A DNA stretch of 38,848 bases from Paracoccaceae bacterium (GCA_026989055.1 JALSKC010000078.1:1-38848); one strand, 5' to 3'. Counted from the first letter of the stretch, positions 24,367-33,134 are shown. Made by a program: numbers and translations. Notes: generated by a model not told the origin, from the letters alone.

Positions 24367-24688
24367 CCCGGCATGGCGCTGCCCGGCGTGACACTGCCCG
24401 GCGTGACACTGCCCGGCGTGACACTGCCCGGAACGCGGCCCGGCCGGTTCCGGACACCGAGCGCGTGCACCGTCGCGCGCTGCGCCACCCGGCGCTTCGG
24501 CCATGCCTGCCGTGCCTTATTGCCTTTTCCCGGGCTTGTCCAGACCCGGGAACGCCGCTTCGTCGCACCTTTTTGCCACACCTTGCGGCCGGGGTGGCGC
24601 CGTGACGCGGGGGAATGTTGCCGGGGCGGGGATGTTGTGCCAAAAGCTTCCCCGAGCGTTCGACAATGCACGATGCAAGGGATGCCCG
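24367..24688. other. Intergenic region upstream of tRNA-Cys and of the methyltransferase gene
   Basis: The 322-base divergent region holds the 15-bp tandem repeat (24379-24431) and a perfect 8-bp dyad TTCCCGGG / CCCGGGAA at 24527-24552 with a 10-base loop. Open frames crossing it translate the repeat as TLPGV on the plus strand, but lack any gene-like features. It should contain the promoters of both flanking genes, which I cannot place with confidence. Confidence 0.45.
24379..24431. repeat. 15-bp tandem repeat, about 3.5 copies
   Basis: The unit CTGCCCGGCGTGACA begins at 24379, 24394 and 24409, each identical, followed by a partial copy CTGCCCGG at 24424-24431. It lies immediately 5' of the tRNA-Cys gene (minus strand), that is in its upstream region. 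Confidence 0.95.
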
Positions 24689-25342
24689 ATGGCCGATTAC
24701 GCCGCCCGCCGAACCACGATGGTCGATACCCAGGTGCGCCCCGCGGATGTGACGAGCTTCCCCGTCATCGAGGCGATGCTGACGGTTCCGCGCGAGGCTT
24801 TCGTGCCGGATGACCTGCGCGAGGCGGCCTATGTGGGCGAAAACATCGACCTCGGCGGCGGGCGGGTGGTCCTGGAGCCGCGCAGCCTGGCCAAGATGCT
24901 GGATGCGCTGGACATTTCCCCCGATGACATGGTGCTCGACGTGGGGGCGGGGCTGGGCTATTCCAGCGCCGTGATCGCCCGGCTCGCCGAAGCCGTGGTC
25001 GCGCTCGAGGAAGACCCGGGGATGGCGGCCGAAGCCGAGCGCCTGCTCGGCGAGCACGGGGCGGACAACGTGGCCGTCGTCACCGGGGCGCTCGCCGGCG
25101 GGGCGCCGCGGCACGGGCCCTATGATGTCATCGTCATCGAGGGCGGGGTTGGCGCGTTGCCGCCGGCGCTGGAGGATCAGCTCAAGGAAGGCGGGCGGAT
25201 CGGCGCGATCTTCATGGAGGGGACGCTGGGAACCTGCCGGATCGGGCACCGGATCGACGGTCGCCTTTCCTGGCGGTTCGCCTTCAACGCGGGGGCGCCG
25301 GTGCTGCCGGGATTCGAGCGGCCCCGGGTATTCGCCCTGTAG
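24689..25342 (+). CDS. pcm: Protein-L-isoaspartate O-methyltransferase-like protein
   Basis: A 217-residue class I SAM-dependent methyltransferase. The N-terminal part ([32 protein letters not shown]) matches the PCMT family opening, and motif I is [18 protein letters not shown] at about 82-99. An acidic residue follows strand 2 (VVALEEDP), and the motif [17 protein letters not shown] comes later. PCMT repairs isoaspartyl residues in damaged proteins. These short alphaproteobacterial members next to tolC differ from canonical Pcm, and their activity is less certain. AAGGGA six bases before the ATG at 24689 fixes the start; upstream frame extension crosses the tandem repeat. tolC follows on the same strand after 184 bases. 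Confidence 0.85.
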   Translation: MADYAARRTTMVDTQVRPADVTSFPVIEAMLTVPREAFVPDDLREAAYVGENIDLGGGRVVLEPRSLAKMLDALDISPDDMVLDVGAGLGYSSAVIARLAEAVVALEEDPGMAAEAERLLGEHGADNVAVVTGALAGGAPRHGPYDVIVIEGGVGALPPALEDQLKEGGRIGAIFMEGTLGTCRIGHRIDGRLSWRFAFNAGAPVLPGFERPRVFAL

Positions 25343-25526
25343 CCTTCGCAGGCGGGGCAGCCGGGCGATCTGACCGATCGGGCGCGCGTCACCCGGAGGC
25401 GCGGCCCGAAGACAACGGGCGGGCAACGCCCGGAACGAGCAGCGGGCGCATGCCGCCCGGAATGAATAATGACGGAGCGGAGCAGGCCCGGCCCGCAGCC
25501 GCCCCGGCGAGGCAGGAGAGAAGACG

Positions 25527-26906
25527 ATGTTGCGCAGTGCAATCCGGCGAGCTTGCGCCGTTCTGGCGGTTTTCCTGAGCGCCTTCCCGCTGCTGATCGG
25601 CAGCGGGTGGGCCGCAAGCGAGGAGAGCCTGGCCGATGCCCTGGTCGCCGCTTACCGCAATTCGGGCCTGCTTGAGCAGAATCGGGCGCTGCTCCGGGCT
25701 GCCGACGAGGATCTGGCCCAGGCGGTGGCAGGGTTGCGCCCGGTTCTGAATTATGTGCTCGGGGCCGAGTATTCTTCGGTTACCGATACCACACGCAGCA
25801 ACCTGAACCTGACTGCCTCGCTGGTGCTGCATGATTTCGGGCGCTCGAGGCTGCGCCGCGAACTGGCGCGCGAAAACGTGCTGTCGCTGCGCGAGGCGCT
25901 TCTGGGGGTGGAACAGCAGGTGCTGCTGCAGGCGGCAACAGCCTATGCGGGGATGCTGCGCGAGGCGGCGGTCCTGCAACTGCAGCAGAAAAGCCTCGAA
26001 CTGATCGGCGAGGAACTCCGGGCGGCGAAGGATCGCTTCGAACTCGGCCAGATCACCCGTACCGACGTGGCGCTGGCAGAGGCCCGCCTGGCGGCGAGCC
26101 GAAGCGCGCTGGAGGCGGCGCGCGGTGCGCTGGCCGTCGCCCGGGAAGATTACCGTGCCGCTACCGGCGATTATCCGGGCCGGCTGCGCGCCCTGCCTGC
26201 GCTTCCCGCGCTGCCGGCCTCGCATGCCGAGGCGCAGGCGATCGCGCGGCGCAACCACCCCGATCTGGCCCAGGCCCGCAGGGCCGTGACCATTGCCGAA
26301 CTGAATGCCTCCCTGGCCGAGGCGGCCTTCCTGCCCACCCTGTCGGGGAGCGCCAGCCTGACTGTCGATCAGGACGGCAATGATGCCTCCGGCATCGGGG
26401 TCCGGCTGTCCGGGCCGCTCTATCAGGGCGGGGCGCTGGCAGCCTCGGCACGCAAGGCGGCAGCGCAGCGGGATGCGGCCCGGGCCGGGCTGCACCTGGC
26501 GGCCAGCGCGGTCGATCAGGCCGTGGGGTCTGCCTGGGCGGGCGTTTCGGTGGCCGAGGCGCGCCTGGCCGCCACCGATCAGCAGATCCGGGCGGCGCGG
26601 GTGGCATTGCGCGGAGTGCGCAAGGAGCGCGATCTCGGCACCCGGACGACACTTGACGTGCTCAACGCCGAACAGGCGCTGCTGGATGCGCAGGTGGCCC
26701 GGGTCTCGGCCCGGACCGACCGTTACCTGGCGGTCTACAACCTGCTTGCGGCAATGGGGCTGTTGACGGTCGATCACCTGAATCTGGGAATCGTTGAATA
26801 CGACCCCGCCGCCTATTACAATGCGGTCAGGAATGCGCCGCTTCATCGTGTCAGCCCGCAGGGTCGGCGCCTTGACAGCCTGCTGCAGAGCCTGGGCAGG
26901 AACTGA
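25527..26906 (+). CDS. tolC: TolC family outer-membrane efflux/secretion channel
   Basis: A 459-residue protein with a signal peptide (RRACAVLAVFLSAFPLLIGSGWA) and two homologous halves rich in long helices. The halves run roughly from SLADALVAAYRNSGLLEQNRALLRAADEDL and from SHAEAQAIARRNHPDLAQARRAVTIAE. Characteristic strands are present (LNLTASLVLHDFGRSRLRRE, GIGVRLSGPLYQGGALAASA), as is the equatorial motif GTRTTLDVLNAEQALLDAQV. TolC trimers span the outer membrane and periplasm and serve type I secretion and RND pumps. No inner-membrane partner is encoded nearby, so it probably serves several. AGGAGA lies upstream of the ATG. Confidence 0.94.
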   Translation: MLRSAIRRACAVLAVFLSAFPLLIGSGWAASEESLADALVAAYRNSGLLEQNRALLRAADEDLAQAVAGLRPVLNYVLGAEYSSVTDTTRSNLNLTASLVLHDFGRSRLRRELARENVLSLREALLGVEQQVLLQAATAYAGMLREAAVLQLQQKSLELIGEELRAAKDRFELGQITRTDVALAEARLAASRSALEAARGALAVAREDYRAATGDYPGRLRALPALPALPASHAEAQAIARRNHPDLAQARRAVTIAELNASLAEAAFLPTLSGSASLTVDQDGNDASGIGVRLSGPLYQGGALAASARKAAAQRDAARAGLHLAASAVDQAVGSAWAGVSVAEARLAATDQQIRAARVALRGVRKERDLGTRTTLDVLNAEQALLDAQVARVSARTDRYLAVYNLLAAMGLLTVDHLNLGIVEYDPAAYYNAVRNAPLHRVSPQGRRLDSLLQSLGRN

Positions 26907-26922
26907 TCTCCGCCACAACCTG

Positions 26923-26951
26923 TTGTGTCTGGCGGGGTCGTCGGATACAAT
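26923..26951 (+). promoter_or_regulatory. Candidate promoter of the PopZ-like gene
   Basis: TTGTGT (26923-26928) and TACAAT (26946-26951, 5 of 6 to the -10 consensus) are 17 bases apart. Transcription would start near 26958, giving a 20-base leader before ATG 26979. The -35 matches only the TTG core. Confidence 0.45.
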
Positions 26952-26978
26952 ATGCGTTGTGGGGCAGGTGTAACGGTG

Positions 26979-28403
26979 ATGTCGGACCGCAAGACGAATG
27001 TTGAAATGGATGATGTCCTGTCCTCGATCAGGCGCCTGGTGGAGGACAGGGTGCCCCCCCGCCCGGCGCAGCCGCAGACCGGGCGGCTGGTCCTGACCCC
27101 GGCGCTCATGGTGGTTCCCGGCAGTATCGGAGCCCGCCGTGAAGGCCGGGGAGATGCGCCGGGTCCGGATCCGGAACGGGAGCCTGAGGAACGGGGGCAC
27201 GAGGCGGCGCGGCGGAACGAGTCGCCGACCCTGCCGGCGGGCCGGCCCGCTTCCGCCTCCTCGGGGGCGGCAGCCGGCGATTCCCCGCCGCGGCTGCGGG
27301 CGGTGCCGCTCCCGCCGTCCCCTCCGCTGCCGATGGCGGAAGCCGGCGTGCCGGAAGCGCCGCCTGCGCCGACGGAAGCGGCTCCCCTTTCCGATGCCTC
27401 CCCCGATGCCTCCCCCGATGCCGCTTCTGTCGGGCCGGCCGACGGAGAGGCGCCCTCACAACTCCCCCCGCGTTTCCGGGCGATGGAGCGCGCCTGGCAG
27501 GAGGAGCTGGCGCGGCGCAAGACCGGCGGCGCGTCAGGCGGGCCGGAGCCGACCGCGGAAACGGCGGAAACGGGCGCGGCAGAAGATTCGCCCCGCCAGC
27601 CGCCCCACCAGCCGCGCCGGCCGACGCTCGAGGAGCGCATTGCCGAACTGGAGGCCGCCGTCAGCCGGGCCGGAGAGGAGTGGGAACCCGACGGGTCCGA
27701 GCCGGAAGGGCCAAGCCCCTTCCGCCGGCGCCTCTTCGAGGTGGTGAGCGCCGCGACGCCGGTCGGCGGCGAAGCGCTTGGCGGCGCCCCCGCCGCCCCT
27801 TCCCCCGCGCCTGCGCCCCCCGCCGCCGGTTCTGCGCAAGGGCAGCCTTCGACGCCTCTCTCCGCTCCGGCGGAAGAGGCGGTGCAGGAAGGTTCCGGCG
27901 CGCCGGCTCCGGGCCGTGAGGCGGAGGCCGCGGAGGCAGCCGCAGGGGCGGAGGCCGCGGGGGCGGAGGCCGCGGAGGCAGCCGCAGGGGCGGAGGCCGC
28001 GGGGGCGGGGAAAGCCGTGTTCAGCCACAGCGATGCGCCCTTCGTCCTGTCGCAGGGCCTGCGCCGGGAAGCGCCGGGCAGGGCAGGGACGCTGCCGCAG
28101 GAAGGGAACGGCGGGGCGGAGGCATCCGCCCCTGCCCCTGCCCCGGCGGCGGACGGCACGGGCGGGCGGGAAGGGGCGGTTCCGTTGCGGCCCGTTCCGG
28201 CGGGCGAAACCCCGGGGAAGTCGGGGGAGCTTGTCGAGGATGACGATCTCTATCTCGATCTGGATCTTCTGCGCGAGATGATCGCCGATGTGGTGCACGA
28301 AGAACTGCGCGGCCGGCTGGGCGAGACGATCACGCGCAATCTGCGCCGGATGATCCGGGCGGAGATCGAACGCGCGCTGCTCCGGCAGGATCCGCAGGGC
28401 TGA
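26979..28403 (+). CDS. PopZ-like (DUF2497-type) polar organising protein with long disordered linker
   Basis: A 474-residue acidic protein. Residues 8-24 (VEMDDVLSSIRRLVEDR) match the N-terminal helix of PopZ and DUF2497 proteins, typically 'MEEILASIRRII'. The C-terminal ~50 residues form helices (DLDLLREMIADVVHEELRGRLGETI and TRNLRRMIRAEIERALLRQ) resembling the PopZ oligomerisation end. Between them lie ~380 residues of Pro, Ala, Glu and Gly-rich low-complexity sequence, including PDASPDASPDA and a perfect 14-residue duplication (repeat at 27921-28004). PopZ forms pole-located condensates that anchor centromere complexes. In Caulobacter a tolC homologue also neighbours popZ, which supports the call. 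It is much longer than Caulobacter PopZ (~177 aa). The start ATG 26979 gives the conserved N-terminus; function in this organism is inferred. Confidence 0.75.
   Translation: MSDRKTNVEMDDVLSSIRRLVEDRVPPRPAQPQTGRLVLTPALMVVPGSIGARREGRGDAPGPDPEREPEERGHEAARRNESPTLPAGRPASASSGAAAGDSPPRLRAVPLPPSPPLPMAEAGVPEAPPAPTEAAPLSDASPDASPDAASVGPADGEAPSQLPPRFRAMERAWQEELARRKTGGASGGPEPTAETAETGAAEDSPRQPPHQPRRPTLEERIAELEAAVSRAGEEWEPDGSEPEGPSPFRRRLFEVVSAATPVGGEALGGAPAAPSPAPAPPAAGSAQGQPSTPLSAPAEEAVQEGSGAPAPGREAEAAEAAAGAEAAGAEAAEAAAGAEAAGAGKAVFSHSDAPFVLSQGLRREAPGRAGTLPQEGNGGAEASAPAPAPAADGTGGREGAVPLRPVPAGETPGKSGELVEDDDLYLDLDLLREMIADVVHEELRGRLGETITRNLRRMIRAEIERALLRQDPQG
27921..28004 (+). repeat. 42-bp perfect tandem repeat inside the PopZ-like gene
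   Basis: Two identical 42-bp units, 27921-27962 and 27963-28004, encode AEAAEAAAGAEAAG twice in frame. The unit is itself built from GCGGAGGCCGCG-type sub-repeats, so slippage is likely. Confidence 0.95.
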
Positions 28404-28433
28404 GGCGGTGCTTGCGCCCCCGGCGCGGCCGGG

Positions 28434-29897
28434 TCAGCCGGCACCGGGCAGCGGCGTGGCCAGATCCAGCAGAAGGTCGAGCTTCAGGTGGCGCTCCAGG
28501 TGATCGGCGAGCGTATCCAGCGTCTGCTCGATTCGCGCGCCGTAGCTGTCTGCGCCGGCCCGGGCGCCGAGCCGCTTCAGGAACGCGGCGCGGAAGGCAT
28601 CCGCGGCGAACAGACCGTGCAGGTAGCAGCCGCGCACCCTGCCGTCGGCGGACATGGCGCCATGCGGCCGCCCGTCGATGCTCAGCCAGGGCCGGGCGCA
28701 GTCGGGGCCCTCCGTCCGGCCGAGATGGATCTCGTAGCCCTCGACCGGGGCGCCGCTTTCCAGCTCGTGCCCGTGCGTGATCGCCAGCCGCTTGTGCGGG
28801 CCCATCCGGGTCGTCACATCCAGCAGGCCAAGCCCCGGCACGCTGCCCGGGGGGCCTTCGATGCCGTCCGGGTCGGCGATCTCGCGTCCGAGCATCTGGT
28901 AGCCGCCGCAGATTCCCAGCACCTGGCCGCCCCGGCGCAGATGGGCCTTGAGGTCGATGTCCCAGCCCTGAGCGCGGAAGGCGGCCAGATCGGCGATGGT
29001 GCTCTTGGAGCCGGGGATCAGCACCAGATCCGCATTCCCCGGCAGTGCCCGCCCCGGCGGAACGATCTCGACCCGCAGCCCCGGTTCGCTCGCGAGCGGA
29101 TCCAGATCGTCGAAGTTGGCGATCCGCCCCAGCTGCGGCACCGCGATCAGAACCGGGCCGCCGGGCTTGGAGGCGATGTCCATCACGTCTTCTCCGGGCA
29201 GGCGCCAGGCATCCTCGAACCAGGGCAGCAGGCCCAGGGCCGCCCAGCCGGTACGCTGGGCGATTTGCGCGGTTCCCGCCTCGAACAATGCGGGGTCGCC
29301 GCGAAAACGGTTGACGATGAAGCCGCGGATGCGGTCGCGATCGGCTTCGGAGAGCACCGCGTGGGTGCCGACGAGCTGGGCGATCACCCCGCCGCGGTCG
29401 ATATCGCCCACCAGCACCACCCCCAGACCGGCGGCCTCGGCGAATCCCATGTTGGCGATGTCGCCGTCGCGCAGGTTGGTTTCCGCCGGGCTGCCCGCCC
29501 CTTCGACCAGGACCAGATCGGCGTTTGCGGCCAGCCGGCGGAAGCTTTCCATCACCTGCGGCAGGAGGGTACCCTTGAGCCGCGCATAGTCCCGAGCCTT
29601 CAGCGTTTCCCGGCGCCGGCCCTGCACGATCAGCTGTGCGCCGGTCTCGCTTTCCGGTTTCAGCAGCACCGGGTTCATGTCGCTGTGCGCCGGGCGCCGC
29701 GCGGCCAGCGCCTGCAGGGCCTGGGCGCGGCCGATCTCGCCGCCGTCTGCGGTGACGGCGGCATTGTTCGACATGTTCTGCGGCTTGAAGGGGGCGACCG
29801 AGATGCCCCGCCGCACGCAGGCCCGGGCAAGCCCCGCCACCAGCAGAGACTTGCCGACATTGGAGCCGGTCCCCTGGATCATCAGCGACTTGGCCAC
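28434..29897 (-). CDS. cobQ: Cobyric acid synthase
   Basis: Amidates four side chains of adenosylcobyrinic acid a,c-diamide using glutamine and ATP, a step of B12 synthesis. The 487-aa protein has an N-terminal dethiobiotin-synthetase-like P-loop domain (GTGSNVGKS at 9-17, then [13 protein letters not shown]). Its C-terminal type-1 glutamine amidotransferase domain has nucleophilic Cys 330 in [11 protein letters not shown] and the His of the catalytic pair in YLHGLF. The start is GTG at 29897 with AAAGG seven bases upstream; an ATG five codons later would cut the first beta strand. No other B12 genes are adjacent, so it is a scattered cob gene. It is convergent with the PopZ-like gene and divergent from the membrane protein gene. 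Confidence 0.95.
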   Translation of the reverse strand: MAKSLMIQGTGSNVGKSLLVAGLARACVRRGISVAPFKPQNMSNNAAVTADGGEIGRAQALQALAARRPAHSDMNPVLLKPESETGAQLIVQGRRRETLKARDYARLKGTLLPQVMESFRRLAANADLVLVEGAGSPAETNLRDGDIANMGFAEAAGLGVVLVGDIDRGGVIAQLVGTHAVLSEADRDRIRGFIVNRFRGDPALFEAGTAQIAQRTGWAALGLLPWFEDAWRLPGEDVMDIASKPGGPVLIAVPQLGRIANFDDLDPLASEPGLRVEIVPPGRALPGNADLVLIPGSKSTIADLAAFRAQGWDIDLKAHLRRGGQVLGICGGYQMLGREIADPDGIEGPPGSVPGLGLLDVTTRMGPHKRLAITHGHELESGAPVEGYEIHLGRTEGPDCARPWLSIDGRPHGAMSADGRVRGCYLHGLFAADAFRAAFLKRLGARAGADSYGARIEQTLDTLADHLERHLKLDLLLDLATPLPGAG

Positions 29898-29960
29898 GGC
29901 GCGCCTTTCACGTTACCCTCGAGCCATAGCGCCGGGCGCGCCGGCAGGAAAGGGGCGAAG

Positions 29961-30536
29961 ATGAACACCTCCGCACACATGATCTTCGGAGCGGCAGCTT
30001 TCGGGCGGCCGGGCGCGCCGCGGGTGACGGCGGCGGCGGTGCTCGGTTCCCTCGCGCCGGATGTGTCGCTGTATCTGATGGCCGGCTGGGCGCTTCTGGT
30101 GGCCGGGATCGCGCCCGAGATCGTTTTCGGCCGGCTGTATTTCTCGGAAGGTTGGCAGCGGGTGTTCGCGATCGACAACAGCTTCCTGCTCTGGGGGGCG
30201 GTGCTGGCGGCAACCAGTCGGTTGCGCCACCCGGCCGCGCCGGCCTTCGTGGCGGCGGGGCTGCTCCACCTCGGTTTCGATTTCGCGCTGCACAACGAGG
30301 ATGCGCGCCCGATGTTCTGGCCGCTGAGCGACTGGGTGTTCCGCAGCCCCTTCAGCTACTGGGACAGGGCGCATTACGGGGCCGTCATCGCCCCGCTGGA
30401 ATGGGGGGCGGTGCTGCTCCTGGGCCTGTTGTTGTGGCGGCGCCACCGCTGGCTCTGGGCACGGGTGCTGATCGTGCTGGCGGTGCTGGCGGAAACCCTG
30501 GCTTCGGGCCTGTTCGGCATGCCGATCGCGCATTGA
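29961..30536 (+). CDS. Small membrane protein resembling DUF457/YdjM-type metal-dependent hydrolases
   Basis: A 191-residue protein with roughly four to five hydrophobic segments. Conserved-looking polar residues are spread as in membrane-bound metal-dependent hydrolases (DUF457/YdjM). These are His 6 in SAHMIFG, Asp 34 in LGSLAPDVSLYL, and the cluster HLGFDFALHNED (His 103, Asp 107, His 111, Asp 114) followed by MFWPLSDWVF. That HxxxDxxxHxxD...WPLS pattern is the best clue. The activity is unproven for the family. In databases such genes next to cobQ are sometimes named after cobalamin synthesis, but nothing in the sequence shows that. AGGAAAGG precedes the ATG; the 63 bases to cobQ must hold both divergent promoters. 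Confidence 0.78.
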   Translation: MNTSAHMIFGAAAFGRPGAPRVTAAAVLGSLAPDVSLYLMAGWALLVAGIAPEIVFGRLYFSEGWQRVFAIDNSFLLWGAVLAATSRLRHPAAPAFVAAGLLHLGFDFALHNEDARPMFWPLSDWVFRSPFSYWDRAHYGAVIAPLEWGAVLLLGLLLWRRHRWLWARVLIVLAVLAETLASGLFGMPIAH

Positions 30537-30537
30537 A

Positions 30538-30557
30538 GCGCGCCGGCCGGGGCGCGC
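30538..30557. terminator. Hairpin between convergent genes
   Basis: GCGCGCC (30538-30544) pairs with GGCGCGC (30551-30557) around GGCCGG, in the 25 bases between the stops of the membrane protein gene and the AEC permease gene. It is a possible bidirectional terminator without T-runs. Confidence 0.4.
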
Positions 30558-30561
30558 CGGC

Positions 30562-31494
30562 TCAGGGCAGGATTGCCAGCCAGAACCAGATGGTGGCGAT
30601 CGACAGCGCGGTTGCCACCAGCACCGACGAGGCGGCCACGCGCCGCGCCGCGCCATACATGTTGGCGAACAGGTAGGTGTTGAGCCCCGGCGCCATGGCC
30701 GCCGTGAGCACCGCCGAGCGCAGCTGGCCGCTGTCCAGCGCGAAGACCCGGCTTGCCAGCAGCCAGGTCACCGCCGGATGGGCAAGCAGCGATACCCCCG
30801 TGACCCAGGCGATTGCCAGCCGGTCGCCCTCGGGGCGGTAGCGCGACAGGACACCGCCCAAAGCGAACAGCGCCGCCGGCAGCGCCGCCGCGGCCAGGGT
30901 CTCCAGCGCCGAGATGGCCACCCCGGGCAGGGGGGCGCCGCTCAGGTTGAAGGCAAGCCCGAGCAGGATTCCGATCAGCAGCGGGTTGCGCAGCATCAGC
31001 GTCGCGACCTTGCGCGCCAGGTGGCGCCCCCCGCCGGCCCCGGCGCGGGCCAGCTCCATCGCGGTGATCCCGAAACCGTAGGTGACGAGCGCGTGAATCG
31101 ACAGGATCGCGTAGTTGTGGACCAGCGCCGCGCTGCCATAGGCGCGCTCGGTGATCGGAAGCCCCAGCAGGACGGTATTGGAAAAGAAGCCGCAAAAGCC
31201 GATCGCGATGCTGTCGGTCAGGCTGCGCCGGAACAGGAAGCGGCCGCCGAGAAAGCCCAGCGCAAATCCCGCAAAGGCGCCGCCGTAGAAGCTGGCCAGC
31301 AGGCCGCCGTCGAAGTCTGCCCCCAGGTCGATTCGCCAGATCGCCAGGAACAGAAGGCAGGGCACGGCCACGTTCTGGGCGAAATGCAGCAGGGAATCCA
31401 CCGCGCTCTCGCTCATGTAGCGGCTGCGCGCGGCGACATATCCGAAGCCGATCACCAGAAAGACCGGCAGGATGACATCGAGCAGCGCGGCCAT
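30562..31494 (-). CDS. AEC family (auxin efflux carrier-type) transporter
   Basis: A 310-residue membrane protein with about ten hydrophobic segments in two halves. The N-terminal segment is ALLDVILPVFLVIGFGYVAAR, and the Asn/Pro-containing mid-membrane motif is FAQNVAVPCLLFLAIW, as in AEC permeases. In the second half the segment LRNPLLIGILLGLAFNLSG and the closing TAAMAPGLNTYLFANMYG are also typical. AEC members export or exchange organic acids such as malonate or malate; the substrate here is unknown. Its ATG lies one base after the stop of the MBL hydrolase gene, and it is the last gene of the minus-strand run starting at 37285. The hairpin at 30538 follows. Confidence 0.9.
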   Translation of the reverse strand: MAALLDVILPVFLVIGFGYVAARSRYMSESAVDSLLHFAQNVAVPCLLFLAIWRIDLGADFDGGLLASFYGGAFAGFALGFLGGRFLFRRSLTDSIAIGFCGFFSNTVLLGLPITERAYGSAALVHNYAILSIHALVTYGFGITAMELARAGAGGGRHLARKVATLMLRNPLLIGILLGLAFNLSGAPLPGVAISALETLAAAALPAALFALGGVLSRYRPEGDRLAIAWVTGVSLLAHPAVTWLLASRVFALDSGQLRSAVLTAAMAPGLNTYLFANMYGAARRVAASSVLVATALSIATIWFWLAILP

Positions 31495-31495
31495 G

Positions 31496-32296
31496 TCAGA
31501 CCCGGTAGCTGATCGTCATCCCGTCATGGGCCGGAACCACATGCGGCGGGGTTTCGGCCATCAGCCGATCGTAATCCAGATCGTTGTGCAGATTGGTGAG
31601 AATCGCGCGCCGCGGCGCCATGCGCCCGATCCATTCCAGCGCCCGTTCCAGATGAAAATGTGTCGGATGCGGCGCCCGGCGCAGGGCGTCCAGGATCCAG
31701 CAGTCGAGCCCCTCCAGAACCGCCACGGCGCTGTCCGGTATTTCCGAGACATCGGGCAGATAGGCCAGGTCGGCGATCCGGAAGCCCAGCGCGTCCATCG
31801 CCCCGTGGCGGACCCGGAACGGAATCAGCCGGATCGGTCCGCCAGCGCCCTGCACGGCGATTTCTCCGGCGATGGAGTTCATTTCCAGGATCGGCGGGTA
31901 GGGCGAGCCTTCGGGCTGCACGAAGGCATAGCCGAAGCGCGACAGGAGCGCTTCCTGCGTGGGGGCGTCCGCCCAGACCGGCAGGCGTGCCTTCCGGTTG
32001 AACACGATCATGCGCAGATCGTCGATTCCGTGCATGTGATCGGCGTGCGAATGGGTATAGACCACCGCATCCAGCAGCCCGACCCCGGCCTCCAGAAGCT
32101 GCGCGCGCAGGTCGGGAGAGGTGTCGATCAGAACCCGGGTGGCGGCATCTTCGCCGTCGATGCGCTCGATCAGCAGCGAGCAGCGCCGGCGCGCGTTCTT
32201 CGGATTGGTCGGGTCGCAGTTGCCCCAGAGCCCGCCCAGCCGCGGCACCCCCCCGGAAGAACCGCAGCCCAGGATGGTAAAGCGCAGCTCTGCCAT
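31496..32296 (-). CDS. PhnP-like metallo-beta-lactamase-fold hydrolase
   Basis: A 266-residue MBL-fold protein starting LRFTILGCGSSGGVPRLGG, the GxxSSGGVP opening seen in PhnP-like phosphodiesterases. The metal motif is THSHADHMHGID (His 82, His 84, Asp 86, His 87). Later ligands lie in LPDVSEI and LTNLHNDLDYD. PhnP cleaves cyclic phosphodiesters. These housekeeping alphaproteobacterial members next to tatD have no phn genes beside them, and their substrate is unknown. The ATG overlaps the tatD stop by one base (TGATG), so it is translationally coupled. The cysteine in GNCDPTNPKN and the RRRCSLLI segment are also conserved-looking. Confidence 0.9.
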   Translation of the reverse strand: MAELRFTILGCGSSGGVPRLGGLWGNCDPTNPKNARRRCSLLIERIDGEDAATRVLIDTSPDLRAQLLEAGVGLLDAVVYTHSHADHMHGIDDLRMIVFNRKARLPVWADAPTQEALLSRFGYAFVQPEGSPYPPILEMNSIAGEIAVQGAGGPIRLIPFRVRHGAMDALGFRIADLAYLPDVSEIPDSAVAVLEGLDCWILDALRRAPHPTHFHLERALEWIGRMAPRRAILTNLHNDLDYDRLMAETPPHVVPAHDGMTISYRV

Positions 32297-33111
32297 CAGG
32301 AGGTTCCGCCCGCCACGGCCTCTCCGGCGGCTCTGGTGAACAGCCGGTCGAAATTTTCCTGGGTGCGGGCGGCGAACTCGGCGTATTCCATTCCGTACAG
32401 CCCGGCGCCGACACGCGCGGTATGCACCACATGAGCCGGCTCGTTGCGCTTGCCGCGGTGGGGCGGGGGGGCAAGATAGGGGCTGTCGGTTTCCACCAGG
32501 ATCCGCTCCGGCGGGGCGGCGGCGAAGATCTCGCGCAACTCCCTGGAGCGCGGAAAGGCGACGATCCCCGACATCGACAGGTAGAATCCCAGCTCCAGCG
32601 CCGTTTCCGCCAGCGCCGGGCCGGAAGAAAAACAGTGCATCACGCAGGAAAAGGCGCCGGCACGGTGCTCGCGGCGCAGGATCTCGGCCATGTCCGAATC
32701 GGCATCACGGGCATGGATGATGAGCGGCAGGCCGCTGCGTCGGGCCGCCTCTATATGCACCAGCAGGCTCTCGATCTGCACCGCACGGCTGTCGGCAGTG
32801 TAGTGGTAGTCGAGCCCGGTTTCGCCGATGCCGACGAATTTCGGGTGCTCCGCCAGCGCAACCAGCTCTTCGACGGTGGCCAGCGGCTCTTCGGCGGCCC
32901 GCATCGGGTGGGTGGCCGCCGCGTGAAAGACCGGAGCATGCGCTTCGGAAATGGAACGCACCTTCGGCAGCTCGCGCAGGGAGGTGCAGATCGTGATCAT
33001 GCGGCCGACCCCGGCCGCCCCGGCGCGCGCGATCACCTGTGGCAGATCCCCGGCGAAGTCGGGGAAGTCGAGGTGGCAGTGGCTGTCGGTGATCTCGACG
33101 GGGTCTGGCAT
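32296..33111 (-). CDS. tatD: TatD family metal-dependent hydrolase
   Basis: A 271-residue TIM-barrel hydrolase with the full TatD metal set: TDSHCHLDFPDF (His 11, His 13), the Glu in GIGETGLDYHY, His in PLIIHARDADSD, His in VMHCFSSG, and Asp in ILVETDSPYLAP followed by GKRNEP. Family members are Mg2+-dependent 3'-5' exonucleases acting on DNA and RNA and take part in DNA repair; the name derives from the tat operon of E. coli. It lies 143 bases after holB and is coupled to the MBL hydrolase gene. TtcD/YcfH-type orthology (beside holB and tmk, as in E. coli) is more likely than true TatD. Confidence 0.93.
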   Translation of the reverse strand: MPDPVEITDSHCHLDFPDFAGDLPQVIARAGAAGVGRMITICTSLRELPKVRSISEAHAPVFHAAATHPMRAAEEPLATVEELVALAEHPKFVGIGETGLDYHYTADSRAVQIESLLVHIEAARRSGLPLIIHARDADSDMAEILRREHRAGAFSCVMHCFSSGPALAETALELGFYLSMSGIVAFPRSRELREIFAAAPPERILVETDSPYLAPPPHRGKRNEPAHVVHTARVGAGLYGMEYAEFAARTQENFDRLFTRAAGEAVAGGTS

Positions 33112-33134
33112 CGGGCGTCTCCGGCCGCTGACTC

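Noticed and set aside
24379-24431. CRISPR array
   Set aside because: The units are 15 bp with no spacers and no cas genes, so this is a simple tandem repeat.
24373-24813. Plus-strand frame with TLPGV repeats
   Set aside because: The repeat is translated by chance; the frame overlaps the methyltransferase gene out of phase and lacks a start signal.
29898-29960. Cobalamin riboswitch upstream of cobQ
   Set aside because: The 63-base divergent gap is too short, and the B12-box pattern is not visible. None was seen upstream of scpA or meaB either.
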